A stretch of 64,000 nucleotides of DNA from Hydrogenedens sp964549105 (GCA_964549105.1 CAZJTZ010000015.1:1-64000), one strand, 5' to 3'; shown: positions 26,000 to 36,102, numbered from the stretch's first letter. Translations and numbers: made by a program. Notes: a model not told the origin generated them from the letters alone.

Positions 26000-28528
26000 A
26001 TGTCTAATGGGATATATAACCACAACGAAATAGAAAAAAAGTGGCAAAAATATTGGTTAGAAAATAAAACATTCAAATCTGTAATTGACCATTCTAAACC
26101 GAAATACTATATTCTGGATATGTTCCCTTACCCCAGTGGAGATGGTCTTCATGTTGGACATCCGGAGGGATATACTGCTACGGATATAGTGGCACGATAT
26201 AAACGAATGAAGGGGTTCAATGTTTTACATCCTATGGGCTGGGATGCTTTTGGTTTGCCTGCGGAACGGCATGCCGTTCGCACAGGGGAACATCCTGCTA
26301 TTGTGACAAAAAAGAACTGCGATACCTTCCGCAAACAAATTCAGGCTCTGGGACTTTCTTATGACTGGGACCGTGAAATCAATACGACTGACCCTTCTTA
26401 TTATAAATGGACACAATGGATATTCATTATTTTATTTGAACGCGGATTAGCCTACGAGACGGAAGCCCCAGTTAATTGGTGCCCTGCACTTGGGACGGTT
26501 CTGGCAAATGAAGAGGTCAAAGATGGCAAATATGTGGAAACAGGTGACCCCGTTGAAAAAAGAATGATGCGACAATGGATGCTGAAAATTACAGCGTATG
26601 CAGAAAAATTGCTTGAAGGCTTGAATGAATTGGATTGGCCCCCGGGAATTATTGCCATGCAACGAGAATGGATTGGTAGAAGTGAAGGAGCCGATGTCTA
26701 TTTTCGTATTGAGGACACTAATAATATACTCACTGTATTTACTACAAGGCCTGATACTCTCTTTGGTGCTACCTATTGTGTTTTAGCACCTGAACATCCA
26801 TTTGTATTACAAATTACAAAACCTGAATACATGGACGAAGTAAAACAGTATATTGAGCAAGCAGCCCGAAAAAGCGCTCAAGAACGAATGAAAGAAGAAA
26901 AAGAAAAAACGGGTGTCTTTACAGGTGCTTACGCTATCAATCCTGTCAACAATGAAAAAGTTCCTATTTGGGTTGCAGATTATGTTTTGGCAGAATACGG
27001 CTACGGCGCTATTATGGCTGTTCCTGCTCATGATACCCGCGATTATGAATTTGCAAAGAAATATAATTTGCCCATTGTTGAGGTTGTCTCTGGTGGAGAT
27101 ATTACAACAGAAGCATATACAGGCGACGGAGTATTAGTAAACTCACTCCTGATTAATGGTTTATCTGTTCCTGTCGCCAAAAAGAAAATTACAAAATGGT
27201 TAGAAGAAAATAATTTAGGCAAAGCCACTGTAAATTACAAACTACGAGATTGGCTTTTCTCACGGCAAAGATATTGGGGTGAACCTTTCCCAATTATCCG
27301 ATTACAAGATGGCACTGTAAAGACAGTCCCTCTAAAAGACCTGCCTGTTTTGTTGCCTGAACTGGATAATTATAAACCGACCGAAACAGGAGAGCCTCCT
27401 CTGGCGCGTGCTAAGGATTGGGTACATACGGTTGACACAGAAACAGGACAACCTGCAAAGCGTGAGACTAACACCATGCCTCAATGGGCTGGCTCTTGCT
27501 GGTATTTTCTAAGATTTGTGGATGCCCAAAATGACAAAGAGGCATGGTCAAAAGAAGCAGAACAATATTGGATGCCTGTGGACTTATATATTGGTGGAGC
27601 AGAACACGCCGTTTTACATCTTCTCTATTCAAGATTCTGGCACAAAGTTCTTTATGATGCAGGTTATGTATCTACAAGTGAACCTTTTAAAAAATTATTC
27701 AATCAAGGTATGATACTTGCCTATTCCTATCAGGATAAAAATGGAAAATACTATTATCCGCATCAGGTCGAACAAAGAGAGGGACAATGGTTTGTAAAAG
27801 GCACAGATATTCTCCTCGAAACGAAAATCGAAAAGATGAGTAAATCCCGTTATAATGTGGTCAATCCTGACGAGGTAATTGAAAAATATGGTGCGGACGC
27901 TATGCGTATGTATGAAATGTTCATGGGACCCTTAGAAAGAGACAAGCCATGGACAGATGAAGGGATTCAAGGGGTCTACCGTTTTTTGAGGAGGATATGG
28001 AGTCTATTTATTGATGACAATGGAAATATTACATCAAAATTTGTAGAAACAGGCGGCGATTCAACAATCATAAGGGAACTTCATAAAACAATTAAATCAG
28101 TAGCAGAAGACATTGAACGGCTTCAGTTCAATACTGCTATTGCAAAGATGATGGAATTTGTAAATTTAGCAAACAAAATCGAGAAAATAGATAAGCAGGT
28201 TGGAGAAAAATTTATTCTTATCCTTGCACCTTTTGCTCCTCATATAGCAGAGGAAATATGGCAACGGCTGGGGCACTCCAAAACCTTGACTTATGAACCG
28301 TGGCCTGAATACGACTCTAATTTTATAAAAGAAGATGTTATTGAAATACCCATACAGGTAAACGGAAAGTTAAGAGGAAAAATAACCATTTCCACAACTT
28401 TGAGCGATAAAGAAATATTAGAGCAAGCCCGTTGCGAAGAAAAAATTTTACCTTATTTACAAGGAAAGCAAATTGTCAAGGAGATATATGTTCCTGGTAA
28501 ATTGATAAATTTTGTTGTCAAAGGCTAA
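26000..28528 (+). CDS. leuS: Leucyl-tRNA synthetase
   Basis: An 842-residue class I synthetase. The ATP site HIGH motif appears as HVGHPEGY around residue 51, preceded by DMFPYPSGDG. The KMSKS loop is KMSKSRYNVV near 612. The CP1 editing domain shows FTTRPDTLFGATY and AVPAHDTRDYEFA. Anticodon-binding and C-terminal domains follow, ending PGKLINFVVKG as in bacterial LeuRS. SD GGAGG is well placed. No T-box leader is visible in the 114 bp upstream. Confidence 0.97.
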   Translation: MSNGIYNHNEIEKKWQKYWLENKTFKSVIDHSKPKYYILDMFPYPSGDGLHVGHPEGYTATDIVARYKRMKGFNVLHPMGWDAFGLPAERHAVRTGEHPAIVTKKNCDTFRKQIQALGLSYDWDREINTTDPSYYKWTQWIFIILFERGLAYETEAPVNWCPALGTVLANEEVKDGKYVETGDPVEKRMMRQWMLKITAYAEKLLEGLNELDWPPGIIAMQREWIGRSEGADVYFRIEDTNNILTVFTTRPDTLFGATYCVLAPEHPFVLQITKPEYMDEVKQYIEQAARKSAQERMKEEKEKTGVFTGAYAINPVNNEKVPIWVADYVLAEYGYGAIMAVPAHDTRDYEFAKKYNLPIVEVVSGGDITTEAYTGDGVLVNSLLINGLSVPVAKKKITKWLEENNLGKATVNYKLRDWLFSRQRYWGEPFPIIRLQDGTVKTVPLKDLPVLLPELDNYKPTETGEPPLARAKDWVHTVDTETGQPAKRETNTMPQWAGSCWYFLRFVDAQNDKEAWSKEAEQYWMPVDLYIGGAEHAVLHLLYSRFWHKVLYDAGYVSTSEPFKKLFNQGMILAYSYQDKNGKYYYPHQVEQREGQWFVKGTDILLETKIEKMSKSRYNVVNPDEVIEKYGADAMRMYEMFMGPLERDKPWTDEGIQGVYRFLRRIWSLFIDDNGNITSKFVETGGDSTIIRELHKTIKSVAEDIERLQFNTAIAKMMEFVNLANKIEKIDKQVGEKFILILAPFAPHIAEEIWQRLGHSKTLTYEPWPEYDSNFIKEDVIEIPIQVNGKLRGKITISTTLSDKEILEQARCEEKILPYLQGKQIVKEIYVPGKLINFVVKG

Positions 28529-28656
28529 TAGTAAATAACGGAGGAGTAGAATGTATAAAATATATGATTAAAAATTTTCTTAAATTTAATGAAGTAACAT
28601 TTATTGCGCCAATACTAACAAATAACAACAAACTAAAATAAATATATTCATAAACT

Positions 28657-30129
28657 ATGCTTTTTAACTCTGTCCATTTTGCTATATTTTTTCCAATTGC
28701 TGTTACGGTATATTTTTTATTACCCTACCGATTCCGTTGGGTGTGGTTGCTCCTTGCAAGTTATTACTTTTATATGGCATGGGTACCTATTTATGTATTG
28801 CTCTTGCTTACTACGACCTCAGTGGATTATTTCATCGGGCTATTATTAGGTAAAACGGAAGTAGAATATAAAAGGAAAATGATTCTCTCTGTTAGTTTAC
28901 TTATAAATCTTGGAATACTTTTTACTTTTAAGTATTACAATTTTTTTATGGACAGCATGGTAAAACTATCCGATTTTTTTAATGTCCCTTTAAACATTCA
29001 TTATTCTTCTTTGCTTTTGCCTATTGGAATTTCTTTTTATACATTTCAATCGTTAGCCTATACCATAGATGTTTATCGTAGAAAACTACCTCCTGAAAAG
29101 CATTTTGGTTATTTTGCGTTATATGTATGTTTTTTCCCTCAATTAGTAGCAGGACCAATAGAGAGAGCAGAATCTCTTATTCCCCAACTTAAACAATTTC
29201 ATGATTTTGATGTAAGGCGGTTTAGTGAGGGGTTAAAACTTATGGCATGGGGGTTATTTAAAAAAGTCGTAGTTGCAGACCGTCTGGGAATGATGTCTGC
29301 TTATGTTTTTGCCAATCCCCAATCTCATGAAGGTTTTGGACTCCTTATCGCTATACTTTTCTCAAGTTGGCAGATATACTGTGATTTTTCTGGCTATTCG
29401 GATATTGCCGTAGGTTCAGCAAAAATTTTAGGTATAAACTTAATCCAGAATTTTGAACGACCCTACTTCTCTCGGTCAACTCCAGAATTATGGCGAAGAT
29501 GGCATATTTCATTGATGAATTGGTTTCGTGACTATGTCTTCTTCCCTCTAGGAGGTAGCCGTTATGGCGTATTTAATACCTGTAAAAACTTAATAATTGT
29601 TTTCACATTAAGTGGCATCTGGCACGGAGCTAATTGGACTTATATATTCTGGGGGTTTTCGATGGGAGTATGTCTGGTAATTTCTTTATTAACAGGGGAT
29701 ATACGCAAAACAATTGTTAAGAAAATTGGCTTAACTCACTTTCCAAAAATTCATAAAGGAATACAAATCCTTATAACCTATTCTATCTTTTTATTCTTTG
29801 GTGTTTCATTTCGAGCAGAAAAAATAAGCGATGTGTTTTATATCTGGTCTCATTTATTAAAAGGTTGGACACACCCAACAAAGGGAATGGATTTTGACGA
29901 CTTTGTAGTCAGTTTAGGAATGCCTACGGAACAGGAATTCCATGTGGCTATTGTTGCTTTATTATTCCTGATAGCAGTAGAAGCATTTCAGGAGTTTGGT
30001 ATTTCTTTAAGAGAGAAATTTGAACAAAGAAACATGGTGATACGGTGGGCTGGATATTATCTTCTCCTATTTATACTCGCATTTTATGGCGTCTGGAATA
30101 GTTCACCCTTTATTTATTTTCAATTTTAA
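28657..30129 (+). CDS. MBOAT family O-acyltransferase (AlgI-like)
   Basis: A 490-residue polytopic membrane enzyme that transfers acyl groups, usually acetyl, to exported polysaccharide. Diagnostic segments are MLFNSVHFAIFFPIAV at the start, LPIGISFYTFQSLAYTIDVY, YCDFSGYSDIAVG, WRRWHISLMNWFRDYVF and SGIWHGANWTYIFWG, with the catalytic His in the last. Gene length is typical of AlgI/PatA-type proteins. The next gene, 9 bp downstream, is an AlgX/AlgJ-like partner, so the pair should O-acylate an envelope or secreted glycan. Confidence 0.9.
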   Translation: MLFNSVHFAIFFPIAVTVYFLLPYRFRWVWLLLASYYFYMAWVPIYVLLLLTTTSVDYFIGLLLGKTEVEYKRKMILSVSLLINLGILFTFKYYNFFMDSMVKLSDFFNVPLNIHYSSLLLPIGISFYTFQSLAYTIDVYRRKLPPEKHFGYFALYVCFFPQLVAGPIERAESLIPQLKQFHDFDVRRFSEGLKLMAWGLFKKVVVADRLGMMSAYVFANPQSHEGFGLLIAILFSSWQIYCDFSGYSDIAVGSAKILGINLIQNFERPYFSRSTPELWRRWHISLMNWFRDYVFFPLGGSRYGVFNTCKNLIIVFTLSGIWHGANWTYIFWGFSMGVCLVISLLTGDIRKTIVKKIGLTHFPKIHKGIQILITYSIFLFFGVSFRAEKISDVFYIWSHLLKGWTHPTKGMDFDDFVVSLGMPTEQEFHVAIVALLFLIAVEAFQEFGISLREKFEQRNMVIRWAGYYLLLFILAFYGVWNSSPFIYFQF

Positions 30130-30138
30130 AGGAACATT

Positions 30139-31215
30139 ATGAGAAAATCATTTTGGCTAAATATACTTCCCATCATCTTATTACTTCCTTTCTTTCTGTT
30201 CTTTTTAGGTGTAAATATACTGGTTGACCCTTCGGGTTTATTGCGAAAATCTCAGGAGAAACAAATTGCACAGTGGCTTAATGAGGGTTATGGGGTCATA
30301 AATGCTATAAATGTAGATTATCGGAAAATAATAAAAGAACGAACACTCTCGTTGAATCGTAAACCAGATGTTGTGGTTCTCGGTTCAAGTCGTGCTATGG
30401 TTATAGATTCTTCATTCTTTCCAGACCAATTCTTGCTGAATTATAGCCTTCCTTCGGCTAATTTAGAAGACATTATCGTCAATTATCAAATTCTTTACGA
30501 ATCGAATAAACTTCCTAAAGAAATTATTTTGTGTCCTGACTTACACTACTTTAACGGATATGCCAAAAGTGCATTTCATTTCTACCAGGAATTTCAACAT
30601 GCCCTCGAAAGGATGCAAATAAAACAACACACGACTTTAACTGATGTAGTTGTTCAATGGATAGACCCCAGATATTTGCAAATCTTATCCCCTGGCTATT
30701 TTCACGAATCTATGCGCTACCTTCCTGCTTTAGTTGTAGGAAAACTTCCGCGTCCAGCACCTATAAAAGATTATGAGACTGAAGAGAAGGTTGTTCGCCC
30801 TGATGGAAGTATTATTTATGAATCCTCCCGTAAGCAGAAGACACAACGCGAAGTTGAATTAAAAGCAGAAAGATATGCTTTCAAGCACCCTGAAGGATTG
30901 GTCAACTATAGGAATTTAGACTCTACGCGAAAGATAATTTTTGAAAAATTTCTCAAAATGGTAAAGGAAGACGGTGTTCAGGTAAAAGTAATTCTGATAC
31001 CTATCCATCCTCGTTCCTATGAAATTTTATGTCAGAACAAAATATACAAAATTATTATTGATGTTGAAAAATGTATGAAAGATGTTTTTACTTCTCTGGA
31101 TATACCCTTTTATGGAAGTTATGATGCCTTAAAATGTGGATGCGCTCCAACCGATTTTTATGATGCCGTCCATGCTAAACCCGAAGCAATAAAAAGAATC
31201 TTAAATTCTCCTTAA
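30139..31215 (+). CDS. Periplasmic SGNH-like partner of MBOAT acyltransferase (AlgX/AlgJ-like)
   Basis: A 358-residue protein with an N-terminal membrane anchor (about 8-30). The SGNH-type domain has block I VVLGSSRAMVID, where the first Ser of GSSR is the likely nucleophile, and a C-terminal YDAVHAKPEA giving Asp and His. It is placed directly after an AlgI-like gene with SD AAGGAAC, the arrangement of two-component O-acetylation systems. The membrane protein exports the acyl group and this protein transfers it. The substrate is unknown. Its 3' end overlaps the convergent phosphatase gene by 15 bp. Confidence 0.7.
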   Translation: MRKSFWLNILPIILLLPFFLFFLGVNILVDPSGLLRKSQEKQIAQWLNEGYGVINAINVDYRKIIKERTLSLNRKPDVVVLGSSRAMVIDSSFFPDQFLLNYSLPSANLEDIIVNYQILYESNKLPKEIILCPDLHYFNGYAKSAFHFYQEFQHALERMQIKQHTTLTDVVVQWIDPRYLQILSPGYFHESMRYLPALVVGKLPRPAPIKDYETEEKVVRPDGSIIYESSRKQKTQREVELKAERYAFKHPEGLVNYRNLDSTRKIIFEKFLKMVKEDGVQVKVILIPIHPRSYEILCQNKIYKIIIDVEKCMKDVFTSLDIPFYGSYDALKCGCAPTDFYDAVHAKPEAIKRILNSP

Positions 31216-32028
31216 TTCCTCATATTTCTCCAGAGATTTGTTAATAACCTGAAGTAATTCCTCATGAATATAGCCATTGGAAGCAATAATTCCCTTATTA
31301 TCCCCAAATAGTTGAAGAGGTGAGCCATCTGTCTGGGTGATTTTTCCACCTGCCTCTTCAAGAATCAATTGCCCACTGGCATAATCCCAGGGTCGCAAGG
31401 AAGCATGGACATATCCATCTGCAATCCCTAAAGATACCTGAACTAATGATAAAATCGCAGAACCCATACACCTAACTTGACCTACAGTTAGAAGGGGTTC
31501 AATAAAGTAAAGTAACCTTTCTTTCCTTAAAGACCTCTTACCAAAATCAAGATGTATGCAACTTTCACTCAATCTCTCTTTTTTAGAAACCTGCATTCTA
31601 TTTCCATTACCAAAAGCACCACTTCCTTTTTCTGCAAAAAACATATCACCTGTGATAGGTACCAGAACCCCTGAACTTAACAATTCCCTTTTATTCGCAA
31701 AAGCAACGGCTACCACAAAGGCAGGAAAATAACTCCGAACAAAATTAGCCGTGCCATCAATGGGGTCTATTATCCACGCACGACCTTCGTAATTTTCAGG
31801 ATAATTGGATAATCCTGCTTCCTCTCCAACAACGATATCATCAGGAAATTCTGCCTTAACCCTTTTAACAAAAGATTTTTGGACAAAAAGGTCAACCTCC
31901 GTTAGAAAATCTGTCTCATCTTTTTTTGTAGATACAGTAACTTCTTCCTTCTTTTTATACATATCTACAATATAAGATGAAATTTCTCCCATAAACTCTT
32001 TTATTAACTCAATCTCTGCTTTTTTCAT
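31201..32028 (-). CDS. Inositol monophosphatase family protein
   Basis: A 275-residue Mg-dependent phosphatase of the IMPase/FBPase/CysQ superfamily. Metal ligands lie in VVGEEAG (Glu), WIIDPIDGTANFVRSY (Asp-x-Ile-Asp-Gly-Thr) and WDYASGQLILEEAGG (C-terminal Asp). The second of two in-frame ATGs, at 32028, is preferred because AAGGA lies 8 bp before it, while the first ATG would be too close. Substrate could be inositol phosphate, histidinol phosphate or PAP; sequence alone does not decide. It is convergent with the MBOAT operon. Confidence 0.88.
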   Translation of the reverse strand: MKKAEIELIKEFMGEISSYIVDMYKKKEEVTVSTKKDETDFLTEVDLFVQKSFVKRVKAEFPDDIVVGEEAGLSNYPENYEGRAWIIDPIDGTANFVRSYFPAFVVAVAFANKRELLSSGVLVPITGDMFFAEKGSGAFGNGNRMQVSKKERLSESCIHLDFGKRSLRKERLLYFIEPLLTVGQVRCMGSAILSLVQVSLGIADGYVHASLRPWDYASGQLILEEAGGKITQTDGSPLQLFGDNKGIIASNGYIHEELLQVINKSLEKYEELRRI

Positions 32029-32034
32029 AGCCAT

Positions 32035-32372
32035 AATCCTTTTATTTATTGCGGTATTATAACCCTATTATTTTCCAAAGACAAAAGAAATGGGACATAT
32101 AGAAAGTGTGATTATCACTTGAACAAGGTTTACACTGTAAATAAGAATATTTCTACTGTTTTTTTGAGGCTTGGCAAAATTACCTAATTTTAACTTTCTA
32201 AATAGTTCCACACCCTACAAATCTCCTTATAGTATTTTAGCAAAATGTAGTAAACAAGAAAGTAAAGCATAAGATTTGTGTTCTTTTATTACTTTTTATA
32301 CAAACTTTGCTTTATTACCCCATTTTTAGATAAAATATCAATTTAATTTAAACTGGATATGTAAGGACTATT
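32035..32372. other. Divergent intergenic region
   Basis: About 340 bp between the phosphatase and ybaB starts, AT-rich, with no convincing ORF, RNA or terminator. A weak ybaB promoter candidate is TTGCTT near 32309 and TAAAAT about 18 bp later. Confidence 0.5.
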
Positions 32373-32711
32373 ATGCTTAATTTTAAAGATTTTTCCCAGT
32401 TGGGTGGACTGTTAAAAGAAGCTGTGCAAGTCAAACAAAAGATTGAGTCTTTGAAAGAAGATTTAGCCAAATTAGAAATTGAAGGTGAAGCAGGTGGAGG
32501 ACTGGTAAAGGTAAAAATGAATGGAAAATTTGAAGTTATAAGTATATCTCTTTCCGATGAACTGTTTGCGGAGGGGATGAACGATAAATCTTTAATGGAA
32601 GCACTTATACTATCTGCCTTTAATGTAACCTCTGAAAAAGTAAAGGCTATCGCTAAAGAGAAAATGAAAGAGATAACAGGCGGCATTGAAATCCCGGGAA
32701 TGATAGATTAG
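32373..32711 (+). CDS. ybaB: YbaB/EbfC nucleoid-associated protein
   Basis: A 112-residue member of the YbaB/EbfC DNA-binding family. It shows LLKEAVQVKQKIESLKEDL (long helix), then GGGLVKVKMNGKFEVISI, the family's central beta strand signature. It acts as a small homodimeric nucleoid protein. It is usually found with dnaX and recR, but here it heads a fmt-rsmB operon. Its stop shares a base with the GTG start of fmt. Confidence 0.9.
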   Translation: MLNFKDFSQLGGLLKEAVQVKQKIESLKEDLAKLEIEGEAGGGLVKVKMNGKFEVISISLSDELFAEGMNDKSLMEALILSAFNVTSEKVKAIAKEKMKEITGGIEIPGMID

Positions 32712-33670
32712 TGAAAATACTCTTTTTTGGCACACCGGAAATTGCAATCCCATCTTTACAAAAGATTCACACTCATTACTCTGTTGTAGGAGTAGTATGT
32801 CAACCTGATAGACCCAGGGGTAGACACCTTCGGCTTACTCCTCCACCTATTAAAGTAGAAGCAGAAAAATTAGGTATTCCTGTTTTCCAACCTGAAAAGG
32901 TCAATGACGCTCACTCCTTACAAGTTTTCAAAGAACTTCAACCAGACCTTGGAGTAGTAGTTGCTTATGGTCGTCTTTTAAAAGAAGATTTACTAAAACT
33001 TCCTTCATTGGGATACATTATAAATTTACATCCAAGTCTCCTGCCGAGATGGAGAGGTCCTTCCCCTATTCAGACAGCGATATTAGAAGGAGATACTGAA
33101 ACAGGTGTAACTATAATAAAAATATCTATGGAGATGGATGCAGGGGACATTTTGTTACAAAAACGGACAAATATAGATATTAACGAGAACGCTGAAGAAC
33201 TTTCTCACAGACTATCCATTCTGGGAGCAGATTTACTAATTGAAGCCATTGGGCTTATTGAAAGAGGAAAGGCTATTTTTATTCCACAAGATAGTTCAAA
33301 GGCTACATATTGTCATCTTATCGAAAAGAAAGACGGTATAATTCATTGGGCTTTGCCTGCATTAAGGATACATAACTGTGTTCGGGGATGTTTACCCTGG
33401 CCTATCGCATTTACAAAATTCAAGGATGATATAGTAAGAATACATAAAACAGAATTGGTAGAGATAGAAGATAATGCTTATAAGGATAAAAAGCCGGGAA
33501 CCATAGTGGATATTCTCAAAGATAAATGTATAGTAAAAACGGGGAAGGGACTCATTGGAATTTGCACCCTTCAAGCCCCAAATAGGAAACCTTTGCCTTT
33601 CAATGAGTATATTAATGGTAAACCCATGTGTATAGATGAAGTCTTTGAGGATTTTTTAGAAGATGGCTAA
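32711..33670 (+). CDS. fmt: Methionyl-tRNA formyltransferase
   Basis: A 319-residue enzyme that formylates initiator Met-tRNA with 10-formyl-THF. It shows LFFGTPEIAIPSLQ, VCQPDRPRGR, NLHPSLLPRWRGPSPIQ (with the catalytic Asn-His) and EMDAGDILLQ. A C-terminal OB-type tRNA-binding domain follows. The start is GTG, overlapping the ybaB stop by one base (TAGTG). It overlaps rsmB by 8 bp at its 3' end. Translational coupling along this operon is likely. Confidence 0.95.
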   Translation: MKILFFGTPEIAIPSLQKIHTHYSVVGVVCQPDRPRGRHLRLTPPPIKVEAEKLGIPVFQPEKVNDAHSLQVFKELQPDLGVVVAYGRLLKEDLLKLPSLGYIINLHPSLLPRWRGPSPIQTAILEGDTETGVTIIKISMEMDAGDILLQKRTNIDINENAEELSHRLSILGADLLIEAIGLIERGKAIFIPQDSSKATYCHLIEKKDGIIHWALPALRIHNCVRGCLPWPIAFTKFKDDIVRIHKTELVEIEDNAYKDKKPGTIVDILKDKCIVKTGKGLIGICTLQAPNRKPLPFNEYINGKPMCIDEVFEDFLEDG

Positions 33671-35006
33671 AACTAAAAATGTAGACATAGTTCGTGTAGG
33701 TGCAATAAACACCTTCTTACGGTGGGAGTCAAGTAAATTACCCATAGATGAATGTATTTCGAGAACACTTAAACGGAAAAATTACAGTACAAGAGGTCGC
33801 CGTTTCTTTGCACACCTTGTCTATGGAACGGTTCGAAATCTCAATCTTCTTGATTACATCCTTTCCAAACATCTTGACTATCCACTGGAAACACTCCCTC
33901 GACCCATTCTTTACATATTAAGAATGGCCGTATTCCAACTTTATTTTTGTAATACGGTAACTATTCCGGCTGCGGTACATACATCTGTAGACCTTGCTCA
34001 TGTATTTACTCATGCTGGATTAGCCCGGATGGTAAATGCTGTTCTTCGTAAACTCCCTGAAACATTTGAAGATATTCCCTTACCCTCTAAAGAAGACAAT
34101 CTTTTTGATTATCTCTCTATTCGCTATTCCATACCTGATTGGATTCTCAATGAGTTTGCACGAAGATTTGGTGAATCTAATGTAGAAGAGTTTGCACTTT
34201 CCGTATCAGAAGTGCCTTATCTATCCATACGCACCAATACCATGCTCATAACTCGAGACAATTTGGAAAAGAGATTGAAAAATATTGGGATAGAGACACA
34301 ACACCTCACACCTATTCCTGAGGAATTGTCATTAAATTCAACCTATTTATTATCAGACTGCCCTTTAATGAAACAGGGATTATATACTATACAGGACCCC
34401 GCTTCAATGCTTATTGCTCATGCGTTAAATCCTCAAAAAGATGAAACTATTTTAGATATTTGTTCTGCTCCTGGCACAAAGACTACCCATATTGCAGAAC
34501 TTACGCAAAACGAGGCTAAAATCTTTTCCGTGGAGATTCATCCTGGTCGGATACAACGCATATATGAAAACATTCAAAGACTCAAATGTGATAACATTTT
34601 TCCTCTCTGTTCAAGCGGTACATCTTTGCCCTTTCCTGATGAAACTTTTGACCGAGTTTTGTTAGATGCTCCCTGTTCAGGTTTAGGAACATTGAGAAAA
34701 AATCCAGATATAAAATATAATATTAAGAAAGACGCTGTTACGCGACTTGCTAAACTACAAAAATCCATTCTCTTTGAGGCATATCGAGTATGTAAAAAGG
34801 GTGGGATTATAGTATATTCTGTATGTACTTTTACTGAAGATGAAACCGTTCAAGTCGCTAATGAGTTTATTAATGAGAAAAAAGTAATATTAATAGATGC
34901 TCCGGAGTTACTTAGCCCGTGGAAAATTCAAACAGGACAATACCAGACCCTACCCCAAAAAAATCTTTGGGATGGCTTTTTCTTGTCAATATTTCAAAAG
35001 CCGTAG
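33663..35006 (+). CDS. rsmB: 16S rRNA m5C967 methyltransferase
   Basis: A 447-residue RsmB. A NusB-like N-terminal domain (DYILSKHLDYPLETLPRPIL; AAVHTSVDLAHVF; NAVLRKLPE) is followed by a SAM-dependent domain. The SAM motif is LDICSAPGTKTTHIAEL, motif IV is DAPCSGLGTLRKNPDIK (with one Cys) and motif VI is YSVCTFTEDE (catalytic Cys). Length matches the family. Its last 88 bp overlap the proposed GTG start of the PASTA protein gene. Confidence 0.93.
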   Translation: MAKTKNVDIVRVGAINTFLRWESSKLPIDECISRTLKRKNYSTRGRRFFAHLVYGTVRNLNLLDYILSKHLDYPLETLPRPILYILRMAVFQLYFCNTVTIPAAVHTSVDLAHVFTHAGLARMVNAVLRKLPETFEDIPLPSKEDNLFDYLSIRYSIPDWILNEFARRFGESNVEEFALSVSEVPYLSIRTNTMLITRDNLEKRLKNIGIETQHLTPIPEELSLNSTYLLSDCPLMKQGLYTIQDPASMLIAHALNPQKDETILDICSAPGTKTTHIAELTQNEAKIFSVEIHPGRIQRIYENIQRLKCDNIFPLCSSGTSLPFPDETFDRVLLDAPCSGLGTLRKNPDIKYNIKKDAVTRLAKLQKSILFEAYRVCKKGGIIVYSVCTFTEDETVQVANEFINEKKVILIDAPELLSPWKIQTGQYQTLPQKNLWDGFFLSIFQKP

Positions 35007-36064
35007 TTTATACTGTCCTATTTTTTTTTAATTTAATCTTATGGCTAATGCAATGGTCGTTAGCCTTACTTGTATTTGTAGGGATAATGGCAGGGGCAGG
35101 TTATTATGTGTATACCCAGGCACTTAGCGGAGGGAAATATGTGACAGTTCCCAAAATTACGGATATTCCAGTGATGGAAGCATCTAAAAAACTTTTTGAA
35201 GCAGGTCTTGAATTGGGGCCCTATATCCCTGTAGTGCATGATTCTATTCCCAAATACTATGTAATAAGTCAAAAACCAGAAGCAGGTAAGGTCGTAAGGC
35301 TGGGGAGAAAAGTTTTTCCTGTTGTAAGTGCAGGACCTCCAAATGAAAAAGTTCCAGATTTAAGAGGTAAAACGCTTGAAGAGGCTCAAAAAGTAATTGA
35401 GTCTAATAGTAGATTTAAATTAGGGAATATCGCACGCATTAGCCGTGAAGAACCACCCGAAACAGTAATTTCCCAGGACCCACCTCCAGATACAGAAGTA
35501 GCAGAAGGGACTCTAATTAATTTACTTATTAGTGCAGGGACTCAGGTCGAGACACTAATTATGCCCAATATTGTAGGAAAAACCATTCAGGAAGCAGAAG
35601 AATTGTTAAAACCGTTCAATGTAGAATTAGTGCCCAATGTGGTTGACGCACCTGAATCTGCACCTGATATAATTTTAGAGCAAGACCCTGCACCTGACAC
35701 TCCTATCGTTCGTGGACAGATGGTTATTTATACGATAAAAAATTCTGGGACTACTCCTTTGCCTGATGCTCGCTACCAGGCAGAAGTAACATACACTATG
35801 AATGAGGACTGGGCAGCCAAAGAAGTTCGAGTGGAACTGGTTGACAGGCACGGAAACCGTGAAACAGTGTGGTATAAACCAAGACTTTATGATACCCTTT
35901 CACAAATAAGATATGTCCGGGGAACACCCTTAAACATAAAAGTTACCTACATAAGTAAAGCATTTGTGGAAATTTTTATTGACAATATAAAGGTTACATC
36001 TTTTGAATTAGAAGGTGGAAATCCTCCTCGTTTGTTGCAACCACAAACATCATATAGTCAATAA
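34919..36064 (+). CDS. Membrane-anchored protein with three PASTA domains, no kinase
   Basis: A 381-residue protein. It has a short cytoplasmic N-terminus, one or two closely spaced hydrophobic segments (about 26-63), then three PASTA repeats: VTVPKITDIPVMEASKKL, KVPDLRGKTLEEAQKVI and IMPNIVGKTIQEAEELL. Each ends in the typical 'DPxPDT...V' strand. A beta-rich C-terminal domain of about 100 residues follows. PASTA repeats bind peptidoglycan fragments in PrkC-type kinases, but there is no kinase domain here. The GTG start at 34919 overlaps rsmB by 88 bp and has GGAG about 11 bp before it; no later start keeps the first hydrophobic segment. It lies between rsmB and rpe. Confidence 0.85.
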   Translation: MENSNRTIPDPTPKKSLGWLFLVNISKAVVYTVLFFFNLILWLMQWSLALLVFVGIMAGAGYYVYTQALSGGKYVTVPKITDIPVMEASKKLFEAGLELGPYIPVVHDSIPKYYVISQKPEAGKVVRLGRKVFPVVSAGPPNEKVPDLRGKTLEEAQKVIESNSRFKLGNIARISREEPPETVISQDPPPDTEVAEGTLINLLISAGTQVETLIMPNIVGKTIQEAEELLKPFNVELVPNVVDAPESAPDIILEQDPAPDTPIVRGQMVIYTIKNSGTTPLPDARYQAEVTYTMNEDWAAKEVRVELVDRHGNRETVWYKPRLYDTLSQIRYVRGTPLNIKVTYISKAFVEIFIDNIKVTSFELEGGNPPRLLQPQTSYSQ

Positions 36065-36102
36065 ACATTACATTTAACCTAATTTTGGAGATTGAAAAAA
36101 AT

